From: Flavihumibacter stibioxidans
GTDB lineage: Bacteria; Bacteroidota; Bacteroidia; Chitinophagales; Chitinophagaceae
Direction: 5' to 3'
NCBI RefSeq assembly: GCF_014332695.1
Contig: NZ_MBUA01000001.1
Span: 310,001 to 374,000, forward strand
Length of the DNA: 64,000 bases
In this document: positions 26,870-36,300 of the stretch, one piece after another
Numbering within the stretch: position 1 is the stretch's first letter
Layout: every line of letters starts with the position of its first letter
Notes under the pieces: model-generated
Databases searched by the model: none
What the model was told of the DNA's origin: nothing
What the model saw: only the letters and a program-made list of their open reading frames with translations
Translations under genes and position numbers: made by a program

Positions 26870-28060
26870 TTAAGTTTTCCCACTCAACTTATCCTTCATG
26901 TAATTCCCGCCACCGCTATTACCTTCTTTAAAATATCCTTGTGATGCGCCAGCATCAGCAAAGCTGTTGCTCATTTTATTGGCAGCACCGCCAAGGGCAT
27001 CTCTTGCCATAGAAGTGCCACCGGCTACAACAGTACGGCTGGATGTACTCATCATATTGGTGACTTTATAAAGTAATGTATTGCCGCCACCGGCATGTAT
27101 AATATAATTTGCAACTGAAGGAACAGTGAAATAGCCAATGATACCAATAATCATAAATATGAGATACGCTGTATCAGTTGTGCTAAAGAAAGTATCACCA
27201 TTGGTAGCAATCTGCTGCAAATCTTCCTTCAGCATATTTTCCTGAATTTTTCCCATGATGCCACCAAATATATTGGCGACAGGCAACCACAGAAAGATAT
27301 TTAGGTAACGGGCTATCCAAACTGTAAGTGTATGCTGAAAGCCATCGAACACTGCAATGCCAAACACCAATGGGCCGAGTATTGCCAGCACAATTAAATA
27401 AAACGTTCGGATGGTATTTATACAAAGCGCAGCGGCTTCAAACAGAACTTTCAGTACTTCACTCATCCACTGCTTAATAGAATTGCGAAAGTTGTAGGAG
27501 AACTTGGAGAAAGCAAACTTAATATCATTGCCAATACTTTTTACCCATCCCTCTCTTTTATCGCCATAATGATATTTATACCATTTCTCCCTGTCGCCGC
27601 TTCCACTGGCACCTACATACATTTGCCAATAAGCTGTTTTCTTAATGGCTTCTTCTTTCATCTCCAGCAGTTTTGCCACTGCCTTATCTGAGTCTGTTAC
27701 CATTGCTGCAGTGGCGGTAACTGTGGGTTTCATTACACCGTTAATCATGGCAATAACAGAAGGAAATATTAGCACCGCAAAGCCCAACACAAACGGACGG
27801 AACAGCGGATAAAAATCAACCGGCTCTGCTCTGGCAATATGCCCCCACACCCTTGAAGCAATATGCCAGGTGGCGGCAAAACCTGCAATGCCACGGCCTA
27901 CACCAATGAGCCTGCTGCATAGCGGCATCATATCATCATACAATTTTTCCAGCACTTCATGCAAACTGCGGATACGGTTAGCCATGCCTTGTGCTTCGGC
28001 AAAATGAGGAATCAGCAATACTACGATTGCTATGCACACAACTCTTACACACATTTTCAT
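26870..28060 (-). CDS. traJ: Conjugative transposon protein TraJ
   Basis: The product of about 396 residues has a signal-like N terminus and multiple membrane helices, with the TraJ pattern LFRPFVLGFAVLIFPSVIAMINGV and, after a soluble loop, ILGPLVFGIAVFDGFQHTLTVWIARYLNIFLWLPVANIFG. It is the VirB6-like inner membrane channel protein of the system. The ATG at 28060 is preferred over a GTG at 28066. The gene stops exactly where the convergent AbiEii gene stops, so the cargo island begins immediately behind it. Confidence 0.93.
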   Translation of the reverse strand: MKMCVRVVCIAIVVLLIPHFAEAQGMANRIRSLHEVLEKLYDDMMPLCSRLIGVGRGIAGFAATWHIASRVWGHIARAEPVDFYPLFRPFVLGFAVLIFPSVIAMINGVMKPTVTATAAMVTDSDKAVAKLLEMKEEAIKKTAYWQMYVGASGSGDREKWYKYHYGDKREGWVKSIGNDIKFAFSKFSYNFRNSIKQWMSEVLKVLFEAAALCINTIRTFYLIVLAILGPLVFGIAVFDGFQHTLTVWIARYLNIFLWLPVANIFGGIMGKIQENMLKEDLQQIATNGDTFFSTTDTAYLIFMIIGIIGYFTVPSVANYIIHAGGGNTLLYKVTNMMSTSSRTVVAGGTSMARDALGGAANKMSNSFADAGASQGYFKEGNSGGGNYMKDKLSGKT

Positions 28061-28085
28061 ACACACTTATTTTTAAAAGGAAACC

Positions 28086-28712
28086 CTATTTCGTTAGCCC
28101 ATATAATCTGCGGCTCATTTCAATTTCTGCCTTTTCCGCTTTACGTTGCAGTGAAAGCAAATTGGTGTTATTGGTAAATTCTTTGAGGAAAGTATATTGC
28201 TCTTCCACCGACAAATAAATTTTATCAATTGCCTGCAACCGTTCGTCATCACTCATTCGCAACTTGCCGGAAGTAATAATCATAGACAATTCATCAAGAG
28301 CTTTTAAACTCTCCTTAAACAGGTTGCCGTACACTTTACCGAGATAATCAATTTCTTCAATGGTAAACTGCTTTTCTTCTTTAAACCGGTTATACGCCAG
28401 TTTATATTCTTTGGCTATCCGAAGTTGATAGCTGATGATGTCTGCAATACGTTTATATTTTTTAACTGCCGGGCTTACTTCCATTAAACCATCTAAGAAC
28501 GTTTTATGGATATTGAAATTTCCTTCGGATATGTTTTTAACGGCAGTATATCCTTTATTAAGGAGTTTGTATCCATCATACATATTCTGTAAAATCTTTT
28601 TAAATTGTGCCAGCTTTTCAATATTCAGCAGCAGTTGTTGCACTTCTTCACTTTGAGCTTTTAGTTGAAAACTTATACTGCACATAATCAAAATCACAAT
28701 TAGCTTTTTCAT
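28086..28712 (-). CDS. TraI-type exported helical protein, third of three tandem copies
   Basis: The 208-residue protein has a signal peptide (MKKLIVILIMCSISFQLKA) and a long helical body. Its C-terminal half, including SDDERLQAIDKIYLSVEEQYTFLKEFTNNTNLLSLQRKAE, aligns by eye with the ends of the two genes upstream, so the three are paralogues. Proteins of this kind in Bacteroidota elements are annotated as TraI or as TerB-like. It overlaps the previous gene by four bases (ATGA). Role in the mating apparatus is inferred from location. Confidence 0.8.
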   Translation of the reverse strand: MKKLIVILIMCSISFQLKAQSEEVQQLLLNIEKLAQFKKILQNMYDGYKLLNKGYTAVKNISEGNFNIHKTFLDGLMEVSPAVKKYKRIADIISYQLRIAKEYKLAYNRFKEEKQFTIEEIDYLGKVYGNLFKESLKALDELSMIITSGKLRMSDDERLQAIDKIYLSVEEQYTFLKEFTNNTNLLSLQRKAEKAEIEMSRRLYGLTK

Positions 28713-29353
28713 TTTATTCCATTTATAAGTTTAGAACGGTTTATTTCCATCTGTTCTCCCAATCGTTGTACCGCCAGCAAGCCTATATCTTCGCTAAAGG
28801 AGCAGGCAAAAGAATATTTATCCTGCACATCGGCATATAACCTGTCAATTCGTTTCAACCTTTCATCATCCTTCATTTCTAATTTGCCTGATGTAGTAAC
28901 CAGTATTAATTCTTCTACCGTTTTCATACACTCATTCAGCAGGTTATCAAAAACCTGTTTGCAATGGTCTAACTCTCCTTCGGTAAACTGTTTTGTTTCC
29001 TTGATTTGCTGAATTGTGATTTTAGTTTGCTTGATGATGTTTACCTGGTAAGCAATTATGTCCGCCACTTTTGCATATTTGCGGATAGCAGGATTTACAT
29101 TTTTGAGCCGGTTAAAGAAATCCCGGTGCAGGTTCAGGTCTCCGTTCCTTATGTTTCGAATAGTACTAACTCCACTGGTTACAATGCTGTAACCTTTTTT
29201 GGCATAACCGAGATAAACCTTTAAGGCAGCAATTTGCTGCAGCAAGTATTTCTTTTGGGTAGAGTTTTGATTGAGCCATTCATCTGCTGTTTGTGCATTA
29301 GATGATAAAAAAGCAACCAGCCCTATTGTTGCTAATAGCAATATTCTTTTCAT
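28709..29353 (-). CDS. TraI-type exported helical protein, second of three tandem copies
   Basis: A 214-residue protein with signal peptide (MKRILLLATIGLVAFLSSNAQT) and helical body. It shares the pattern NGDLNLHRDFFNRLKNVNPAIRKYAKVADIIAYQV with the 208-residue neighbour (EGNFNIHKTFLDGLMEVSPAVKKYKRIADIISYQL), which makes those two close paralogues. The C terminus DDERLKRIDRLYADVQDKYSF again matches. Probably periplasmic and part of the transfer machinery; function not established. Confidence 0.8.
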   Translation of the reverse strand: MKRILLLATIGLVAFLSSNAQTADEWLNQNSTQKKYLLQQIAALKVYLGYAKKGYSIVTSGVSTIRNIRNGDLNLHRDFFNRLKNVNPAIRKYAKVADIIAYQVNIIKQTKITIQQIKETKQFTEGELDHCKQVFDNLLNECMKTVEELILVTTSGKLEMKDDERLKRIDRLYADVQDKYSFACSFSEDIGLLAVQRLGEQMEINRSKLINGIK

Positions 29354-29387
29354 ATCTCACATTTTCGTTCTTCACAAAATTGTTTAA

Positions 29388-30068
29388 CTAACGGCTGATA
29401 CCGTATAGTCTTTTCACATATTCAATTTCACCCAACTCACTTGCCCTTTGAATACTCAGCATTTTATTCTGATTATTGAAATCTTTCAAATCACTATACT
29501 GTTGCTCCAGGTTATCTGAAACCGTATTGATAATTTCCAATCGCTTGGCATCACTCATTTGAGTGGCAAAAGCATTTACTACTAAAAATAACTGGTCAAT
29601 GCTTTTCAGGCTTTCATCCATCATGCCTGTATAGATGTTGTACATGTAATCAAGTTCCTCAGCAGTAAAGTTTTTATCCTGTTTAAATAAAGTCCAGGCT
29701 CCCTTGTACTCATTCACCATTTGCACCTGCCTTTCTATAATATCTTTCACCCGGTTATAGTAAGCAAGAACAGCTTTTACTTTCCACAATTCCTGAAAAT
29801 AATCATCGTATAGCTTTCGCTGCTTTTCTACCCAGTCCTTAATTTCGTTCAGCTTCAACTGGCTCATTTTATTTTCCAGTGTTTTTTGTGCATTCTGCAG
29901 CCAGATGGTTTTGTTTTGTAGCCGCTGCATTTGCAGGTCTAAGGCTTTAATTACTTTTTTAACTGCTGCTTTAATAATGTCCACAATAGGAATTTGAGCC
30001 TTAGTTTCCTGTATTGGCAAGAATATACAGCACATACTCAACCCTACAACTGCCAATATTTTTTTCAT
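29388..30068 (-). CDS. traI: Conjugative transposon protein TraI
   Basis: The 226-residue protein has a signal peptide and the TraI (DUF4141-like) pattern: PIVDIIKAAVKKVIKALDLQMQRLQNKTIWLQNAQKTLENKMS, then a long helical region and the ending MLSIQRASELGEIEYVKRLYG. It is the founder type from which the two following genes look derived. In position it follows traG, with one lipoprotein gene between, as in other Bacteroidetes elements (traG-traI-traJ order). Confidence 0.85.
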   Translation of the reverse strand: MKKILAVVGLSMCCIFLPIQETKAQIPIVDIIKAAVKKVIKALDLQMQRLQNKTIWLQNAQKTLENKMSQLKLNEIKDWVEKQRKLYDDYFQELWKVKAVLAYYNRVKDIIERQVQMVNEYKGAWTLFKQDKNFTAEELDYMYNIYTGMMDESLKSIDQLFLVVNAFATQMSDAKRLEIINTVSDNLEQQYSDLKDFNNQNKMLSIQRASELGEIEYVKRLYGISR

Positions 30069-30074
30069 AACATG

Positions 30075-30455
30075 CTATTTTATTTTTTTAAATTGAGTAG
30101 TGCCATCAAACACTATTTTTTGTTTAATGTCGAATGAATAATGGTCTAAGGTTTCTGCCTCTTCCAGCAATTTCGTTTCGGAGTTGTAAATGCCAGAAGT
30201 TTCTTTCACTTTATACTCTGGAGCATTCGCTTCGCCTTCTACCTGCCTGATATAGTGCCAGCGGTTCTGAATTTTAAATTCCTTGGCTGTAGGATTTTGA
30301 ATAGTGATAACCAAAGTGTCAAATTCTTTTCCAAATTCATTATGCCCGGTTCTTACATAGGTGCCGGGTATAAATTCCATAGTTTCGTCTTTGCTACTCG
30401 TACTGCAGCCCGAGATAATTAATGTTGCTGAAAGGATAATGAATACTGTTTTCAT
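30075..30455 (-). CDS. Small lipoprotein between traG and traI
   Basis: The 126-residue protein has a lipoprotein signal (LIISGC, then STSSKDE) and a short beta-rich domain: FIPGTYVRTGHNEFGKEFDTLVITIQ with KEFKIQNRWHYIRQVEGE. It lies 4 bases after the traG stop and 6 bases before traI, so it is translated as part of the operon. No named family was recognised; it could be an outer membrane partner of the mating channel or an entry-exclusion-type protein, neither of which is supported directly. Confidence 0.75.
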   Translation of the reverse strand: MKTVFIILSATLIISGCSTSSKDETMEFIPGTYVRTGHNEFGKEFDTLVITIQNPTAKEFKIQNRWHYIRQVEGEANAPEYKVKETSGIYNSETKLLEEAETLDHYSFDIKQKIVFDGTTQFKKIK

Positions 30456-30459
30456 GTTA

Positions 30460-32904
30460 TCAGTTTTTGGAGTGAATAATCTCGTCTGCTAAAGCCTTAA
30501 TTCCTTTTTCAATATCTCCACCAAACTTTGCAGCATAAGCCTGTACTTTCACTTTTTCCTTTTCCTCTGTTGTATAAGCCAGGTATTCTTCCGGCGACAC
30601 TTCTGTACGATAGACTTTGCTCAACACACCACCCAAAGAAATAAAGACCTCTTTATATTTTTTTGTTGGGTCATTGGCTTTGTTGATTGACAAAACCAAT
30701 GCCTTTTCTTTTTCAGTCAATCCCAGCAATTCCTGTATCTGGTCAAACTTGTTTTGATACTTGCTTTGGTCTAATAATATCATACAATCACTGTTATTTA
30801 TAATTGCCTGCTTTACCACCGGCGATGAAATAATATCTTCCACTTCCTGCGTTACCACAATGGCTTCACCAAAGAACTTTCTCACCGTTTTAAACAAATA
30901 CTTGATGTATTCAGCCATTCCTTCTTTTGCTATTGCTTTCCATGCTTCTTCAATCAGTATCATTTTCCGTATACCTTTCAGCTTTCTCATTTTAGAAATA
31001 AACACTTCCATAATGATGATGGTTACAACCGGAAAAAGAATTGGATGGTCTTTGATGTTATCCAATTCAAATACTATAAACCGCTGCTGCAACAAGTCCA
31101 AGTTTTCCTTTGCGTTAAGCAGATAATCAAACTCCCCACCTTTGTAGTATGGCCGCAGCACATACAGAAAGTTTGACACATCAAAATCTTTATCCTTTAC
31201 ATTATCGCCTTTCAGCACTGCTACAAAATCATCTTTCAAAAATTCATAAAAGCTATCAAAGCAGGGAAAGATGCTTTTATCGTTCTCTACTTTCTCAAAA
31301 TATAATTGCAGGGCATTTGAAAGGGCTACATATTCGCTGCGATTAAAGGTTTCATTGTCTTTTTTCCAAAGAGCTAATAACAATGTTTTAATGCTTTCCT
31401 TTTTTTCAGTGTCCAGTATATCGCCTTCACCAATATAAAACGGGTTGAACTTAATGGGCTTAGTTTCAGAATAAGTGAAATAATACCCATTCACCATATC
31501 ACACAAACCTTTGTAGCTATGACCCACATCAACCAGCACAATATGTGTGCCTTTTTCGTAGTAGCTCCTTACCATGTGGTTGGTAAAAAAGGATTTTCCA
31601 CTACCTGAAGGCCCCAAAATAAACTTGTTTCTATTGGTGGAGATGCCTTTATCCATAGGCTCATCCGAAATATCCACATGAAGAGGTTTTCCTGAAAGAC
31701 GGTCGCCCAAACGGATGCCGATGGGACTAACAGAGGAACGGTAGTTGGTTTCCAGATTGAAAAAACAACAAGCCTGTGGACTGAATGTGTCAAATGTATC
31801 ATTCATTGGGAAGTCGGCTGCATTACCCGGAATGCCTGCCCAGAATATTTGCGCTGAACCTTCGGTTTCTAATTTTGGAGTGGCATCCATTTGAGTAAGT
31901 GCCGAGGAACACAGATTTCTGATGTGCTTCAATTCTTCTTTGCTATCTGTCCATGCCAGCAAATTAAAATGTGCCCTCACAGGCAGCCGCTGTTCACTGA
32001 TGGCTTCATTTAAAAAATTATCTGTTGCTTCTTTTGAAATTGCATTCTCCCGGCTGTAAGCAGAAAGTGATTGCAACCGCAATCTTTTACTTTCCAACTT
32101 CTGTATCGTCTTTTGCACATCTTCAATAAATACATACTGGTTGTAGATATGATTGCAGCTAAGCAACTGCCCGATTGGTGAAGCAAAGCCTACACTAAAT
32201 TTTGTTTTATCTGTAGAGTACTTATCATAGTTAATCCGGGAACCGCATAATGCCGGTACAAATTCTGCATCCGCCATTGTATAAAGCAGGCAATGGTTTT
32301 CACCAATCTTCCAGTCGGGTTTAAATTCAATATCCTTTAGTAAAACTGAATCGTTACCGAGGTTCAGATAACGAAGAATAAAATCAGCCAGGTGTTCATT
32401 CTCAATTTGCTTCATGCTGACAAAGCCACTATCGGAAAGAATTTTTTGAAACTGCCCTACATGATTCATAAAATCATGAAAGTGTTTTGGCTTTAGTGTT
32501 TCTTCTGGTACAATTGTTCTGCGGAGCAAACTGCTGAAAATAGATGATGCTGCTTTTCTATTGGCAGGTTTTTTTGTAAGCATGATATAACAGCGATGGT
32601 CTAAGTATGGCCGTTCGTTGAAGAAGCGGTCGCTGCTACGGGTAAGAAAACTATTGTCTTCCTGAATAAAAGAAGGTTTATACTTTGCTTCGGTAAACCA
32701 ATCCTGTTTGTGCAGCACACTATTAACAGGCAATACTTTTATAGCTTTTATCCAGGTATGATGGAATGCTTCGTATTCATCATTGCTCATAGTAAACAGT
32801 TCCGGCAGTTGCACCTCAAACACTACTGTAACATCCCCCATTTTAGAAAGGATGGCATTGTGTTCAATGGCATATACCGGTAAAATATCATTCAGGTTTT
32901 TCAT
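30460..32904 (-). CDS. traG: Conjugation system ATPase TraG (VirB4-like)
   Basis: The 814-residue protein is the motor ATPase of the mating apparatus. Walker A GPSGSGKSF lies near residue 433 and Walker B is in the region with MILIEEAWKAIA, followed by the conserved FKTVRKFFGEAIVVTQEVEDI. The N-terminal half has TraG features (YAIEHNAILSKMGDVTVVFEV). It is normal in length. Its start overlaps the end of traF by 17 bases. Confidence 0.95.
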   Translation of the reverse strand: MKNLNDILPVYAIEHNAILSKMGDVTVVFEVQLPELFTMSNDEYEAFHHTWIKAIKVLPVNSVLHKQDWFTEAKYKPSFIQEDNSFLTRSSDRFFNERPYLDHRCYIMLTKKPANRKAASSIFSSLLRRTIVPEETLKPKHFHDFMNHVGQFQKILSDSGFVSMKQIENEHLADFILRYLNLGNDSVLLKDIEFKPDWKIGENHCLLYTMADAEFVPALCGSRINYDKYSTDKTKFSVGFASPIGQLLSCNHIYNQYVFIEDVQKTIQKLESKRLRLQSLSAYSRENAISKEATDNFLNEAISEQRLPVRAHFNLLAWTDSKEELKHIRNLCSSALTQMDATPKLETEGSAQIFWAGIPGNAADFPMNDTFDTFSPQACCFFNLETNYRSSVSPIGIRLGDRLSGKPLHVDISDEPMDKGISTNRNKFILGPSGSGKSFFTNHMVRSYYEKGTHIVLVDVGHSYKGLCDMVNGYYFTYSETKPIKFNPFYIGEGDILDTEKKESIKTLLLALWKKDNETFNRSEYVALSNALQLYFEKVENDKSIFPCFDSFYEFLKDDFVAVLKGDNVKDKDFDVSNFLYVLRPYYKGGEFDYLLNAKENLDLLQQRFIVFELDNIKDHPILFPVVTIIIMEVFISKMRKLKGIRKMILIEEAWKAIAKEGMAEYIKYLFKTVRKFFGEAIVVTQEVEDIISSPVVKQAIINNSDCMILLDQSKYQNKFDQIQELLGLTEKEKALVLSINKANDPTKKYKEVFISLGGVLSKVYRTEVSPEEYLAYTTEEKEKVKVQAYAAKFGGDIEKGIKALADEIIHSKN

Positions 32905-33223
32905 TCAGCAACTGCTTTTTCAATTTCACTTTCGAATAACTTTTTATCACATCAGGCACCGAACGCCGGGCTATTTTTTTCATCATGCCATATTCGCCAT
33001 AAGTGCGGCTCAGTTTATAAATACGCATAAATAAAGCGGTAGTCAACACCGAAATAAAAGGCAAACAAAAAAAGATACCCAGGCCGCTGATGTACAGTAT
33101 TGCAAATAGTATCAGCAATACTACTAAGCCGCCGCCCAGGTACCAGATGTATTGGGCTTTCAGGCCCTTGAACTCAATACTGCGGTTGATGCCTTTGTTA
33201 ATTTGATAGACGGAATTAGACAT
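32888..33223 (-). CDS. traF: Conjugative transposon protein TraF (DUF4133)
   Basis: The 111-residue protein has the DUF4133 pattern, VYQINKGINRSIEFKGLKAQYIWYLGGG, then two adjacent membrane helices and a basic C-terminal tail. It corresponds to VirB3. It is the first gene after a 79-base gap that carries the conserved tra upstream element, and it overlaps traG. Confidence 0.93.
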   Translation of the reverse strand: MSNSVYQINKGINRSIEFKGLKAQYIWYLGGGLVVLLILFAILYISGLGIFFCLPFISVLTTALFMRIYKLSRTYGEYGMMKKIARRSVPDVIKSYSKVKLKKQLLNEKPE

Positions 33224-33257
33224 GATTATTTAAAAAACAAATGCAGCAAATAGTTTT

Positions 33258-33296
33258 CCAAGATGTGATTAATACGGGTAAGTAAGGTAGGGCTAC
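33258..33296 (-). promoter_or_regulatory. Conserved tra upstream element, copy 2 (before traF)
   Basis: On the plus strand CCAAGA starts at 33258 and GGGTAAGTAAGGTAGGGCTAC runs from 33276 to 33296; it includes the small dyad GTAG-GG-CTAC. It matches copy 1 with identical internal spacing and lies 53 bases before the traF ATG, between the helicase stop and traF. Confidence 0.65.
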
Positions 33297-33302
33297 TGCA
33301 CA

Positions 33303-36300
33303 TCAAATCCTCATTCCCTTTACTTTGGTATCTTCTGTTTTTTTCTTTGGCAATAGGCTTTTGCCATTTTTTGGTGTGTCAGGTTCCATTTTTACAACCG
33401 GTGTTTCAGGAGTTGCATCAGTTGTATCATGCTGTCTAATCTGGTTGGCCTGTATCTTAATTGTAATCTCCCTTTCCAATCTAATCACATCTTTCTTCAA
33501 CTGCCCCAATTCATCTTCCTTATCAAAAGCCTTTGCCACTATTTTTTCCAACATCGGAATATTTTGCTTCAGTTCATGTAAATCCTTTTGATACTTTTCT
33601 TTGAGAAATTGCACCCTGTCAATAGCATTCAGGAAATACCGGGCGGCAAGTTTGGGGTTATCAATATTAATATGGCCCTGATTCCAGGAATATTTGATGC
33701 CACTTTCTTTGCTTTCGGCATAAAACACATTATTGTATTTATATTCAAACATGCCTTTATCCTCATAAGTTTCTTTTTGTCGGCGGATGTACAAGTCGAA
33801 GCCATAGAGGTCACCGATTCTTTTGTTGTCGTCATCCCCAATGCCAGGCTTCCAGTTTATATAAAGATGGATTAAATGGCTGCCGATAGCTTCGGCATCC
33901 GTACTGTTCAAATCTTGAAGGTGAACAGGGTTAATCTTTATTCCCTCTTTATCATACTGCAACTGCCTTTTGTATTGTTTCTCATCAATACTCAGCTTCT
34001 CCAATGTTTGCAATGTTTTACCTTTTTCTTCCTGCAGGTTTTCTAATTTAAACCTTGACCGGAATATTTCTTTATGGTGAGCATTGCGTAAACTCTCCAA
34101 CACTGCAATCTTTTTTTCCATCTTTGATTTTTCCAGCAATGTTGTATCGCCGGATAAGATGGCAATGTATTCAGAAAAATTCATGCCGCTTTTTTCATCA
34201 ATGCTTCCTTCATCAATCGTTCTTACATTCAGTTCACAATTCTTCATCTGGCTGATAAAGGTTTGCTTATTCTTCAAAAGATTGAATTTGTAGTTATCCA
34301 ATGATTGCTCAACAGCATAAATAAAATTCTTCACTTTGTTTTTGTAAAATTCTTTAGCAACAATATTTCCCTGCCTTGCGCCACGGCCATCCCTTTGTTC
34401 CAGTTCAGATGGTTTCCAGGGAATATCTAAATGATGCATCGCAACTACTTTTGCCTGAACATTTAATCCGGTCCCTGCTTTTTCTGTGCTGCCCAGCAAA
34501 ATGCGGATGTCTCCATTATTCATTTTGCGGAATAACTCCGGCTTTTGCTTATCTGTCCAGTCATGAATGAAAGTGATATGCTGAGAAGCTACTTTAAAAT
34601 CATTGATGAGTTTTTGTTTAAGGGTGTCGTAAATATTGAACTCATTTGGTTTAGGAGTACCAATATCACAAAATAAAATTTGTGTGCCTTTGTGTTCTTT
34701 GCTTTGCTCATATATCTCTGCTACTTTTCTTGCACAAACATTTACTTTATTGTTTGGATGGTCGCTGTACTTGCTTGAATCAATTAACCGCATATCTGCC
34801 GCCATCTTTTTGGCATAGTTGGTTGCAATTAACATTCGGCCTTTGTCTTCTGCATCTGTCAGTCTTGGCCTTCCGATTAATTCTCCGTCACCTGTTTTGG
34901 CAAACTGCATCAATAGCTTTGTAAATTCCTGTTGCTCCGGTGTGGGTGGAATGTTGACTAACTGTTCGTCAATTTCCGGCTTATCCAGATTAATATGCTT
35001 GGCTGTTTTATAATCAGTAATCTCATTATAGAACAATGCCAGTTCCGGTACTTTAATAAAATGCCGGAATCGTTCCTTCGCAATAATTTCATTGGTTATA
35101 GAAAATTCAAAGTCGGTTGTCTTTTTTGCAAACACTGCCGCCCAGCCATCAAAATTTTCAACATGCTGCCGTTCCATTTCTTTTGGCCGCAGGTATTTAA
35201 ACAACAGGTACATTTCGGTAAGGCTGTTGCTGATGGGTGTACCTGATAAAAAAGTAACACAGAGGTCGCTGTTAAATCTTGTTTGCAATTCCCGTACAGC
35301 AAACAACATATTCAATGCTTTCTGGCTGCCTTCTTTATTTCCCAGCCCCGCCACTCTATCATGCCTTGTGGTGTAGGTAAGATTTTTATACTTGTGGGCT
35401 TCATCTACAAACAAATGGTCAATACCCAATTCCCGAAAGTTGATACCGGCATCTTTCTTCTCTTCAATATTCTTTCTTATTTCCTGCAACTTCACACCCA
35501 AATTAGTTTTACGTATCTCCAAACCTTTCAGCATACGCCGGGATATTTCGCCACCCATATCTTTTATGGTGTGTAAATCCCTTTCTACATTATCCAGTTC
35601 GGCTTCTATAATCTGCTTCTGTATTTCCGGCGACTGCGGGAATTTACCAAACTGGTCATGAGTAAGGATAATGCAATCCCAGTTGTTGTTTTTAATTTCA
35701 TTGAACAACCGCATCCGTTTTGACGGCGTAAAATCATTTTCGTCTGGTGCCAGTATCCTTGCATTGGGATAGGCTTTACGATAGGTGTCTGCAATCTGCC
35801 GCACATTGGCTTTGAGGGCAAGAATCATTGGCTTATTTACTATCTTCAGCCGCTTCATTTCATGAGAAGCAACAACCATCGTCAACGTCTTACCCAAGCC
35901 CACTTCATGGTCAATCAATGCACCTCTATTCTGCACTATTCTCCAAACAGAATTTTTCTGAGAACTGTATAAGTCCTCAATAGCCAATCTTTTTCTATCC
36001 AAGCCGGGAAACTGCAAATGGCTGCCATCATATTCTCTCAGCACATAACAGTTGAAAGTATCATTGTACAGTTTTTCTAATTCTTTCTTATCAGCATCAG
36101 GTAATTCTTTCAGCCAGCCAATAAAACCGTTGCGTATGGATTCTATTTTCTGATGAGCCAATTGTATGGCTTCGCTATCAGGTACTCTTATTGCTTTATC
36201 ACCTGTTCCAATTTCATAAGTGTAAAGGGGAGTGGTATTTTCTAAAGCATACTCCAATAGTGAATCGCCATAAGTAGTTTTTCCACTCTTTGGGGTTACA

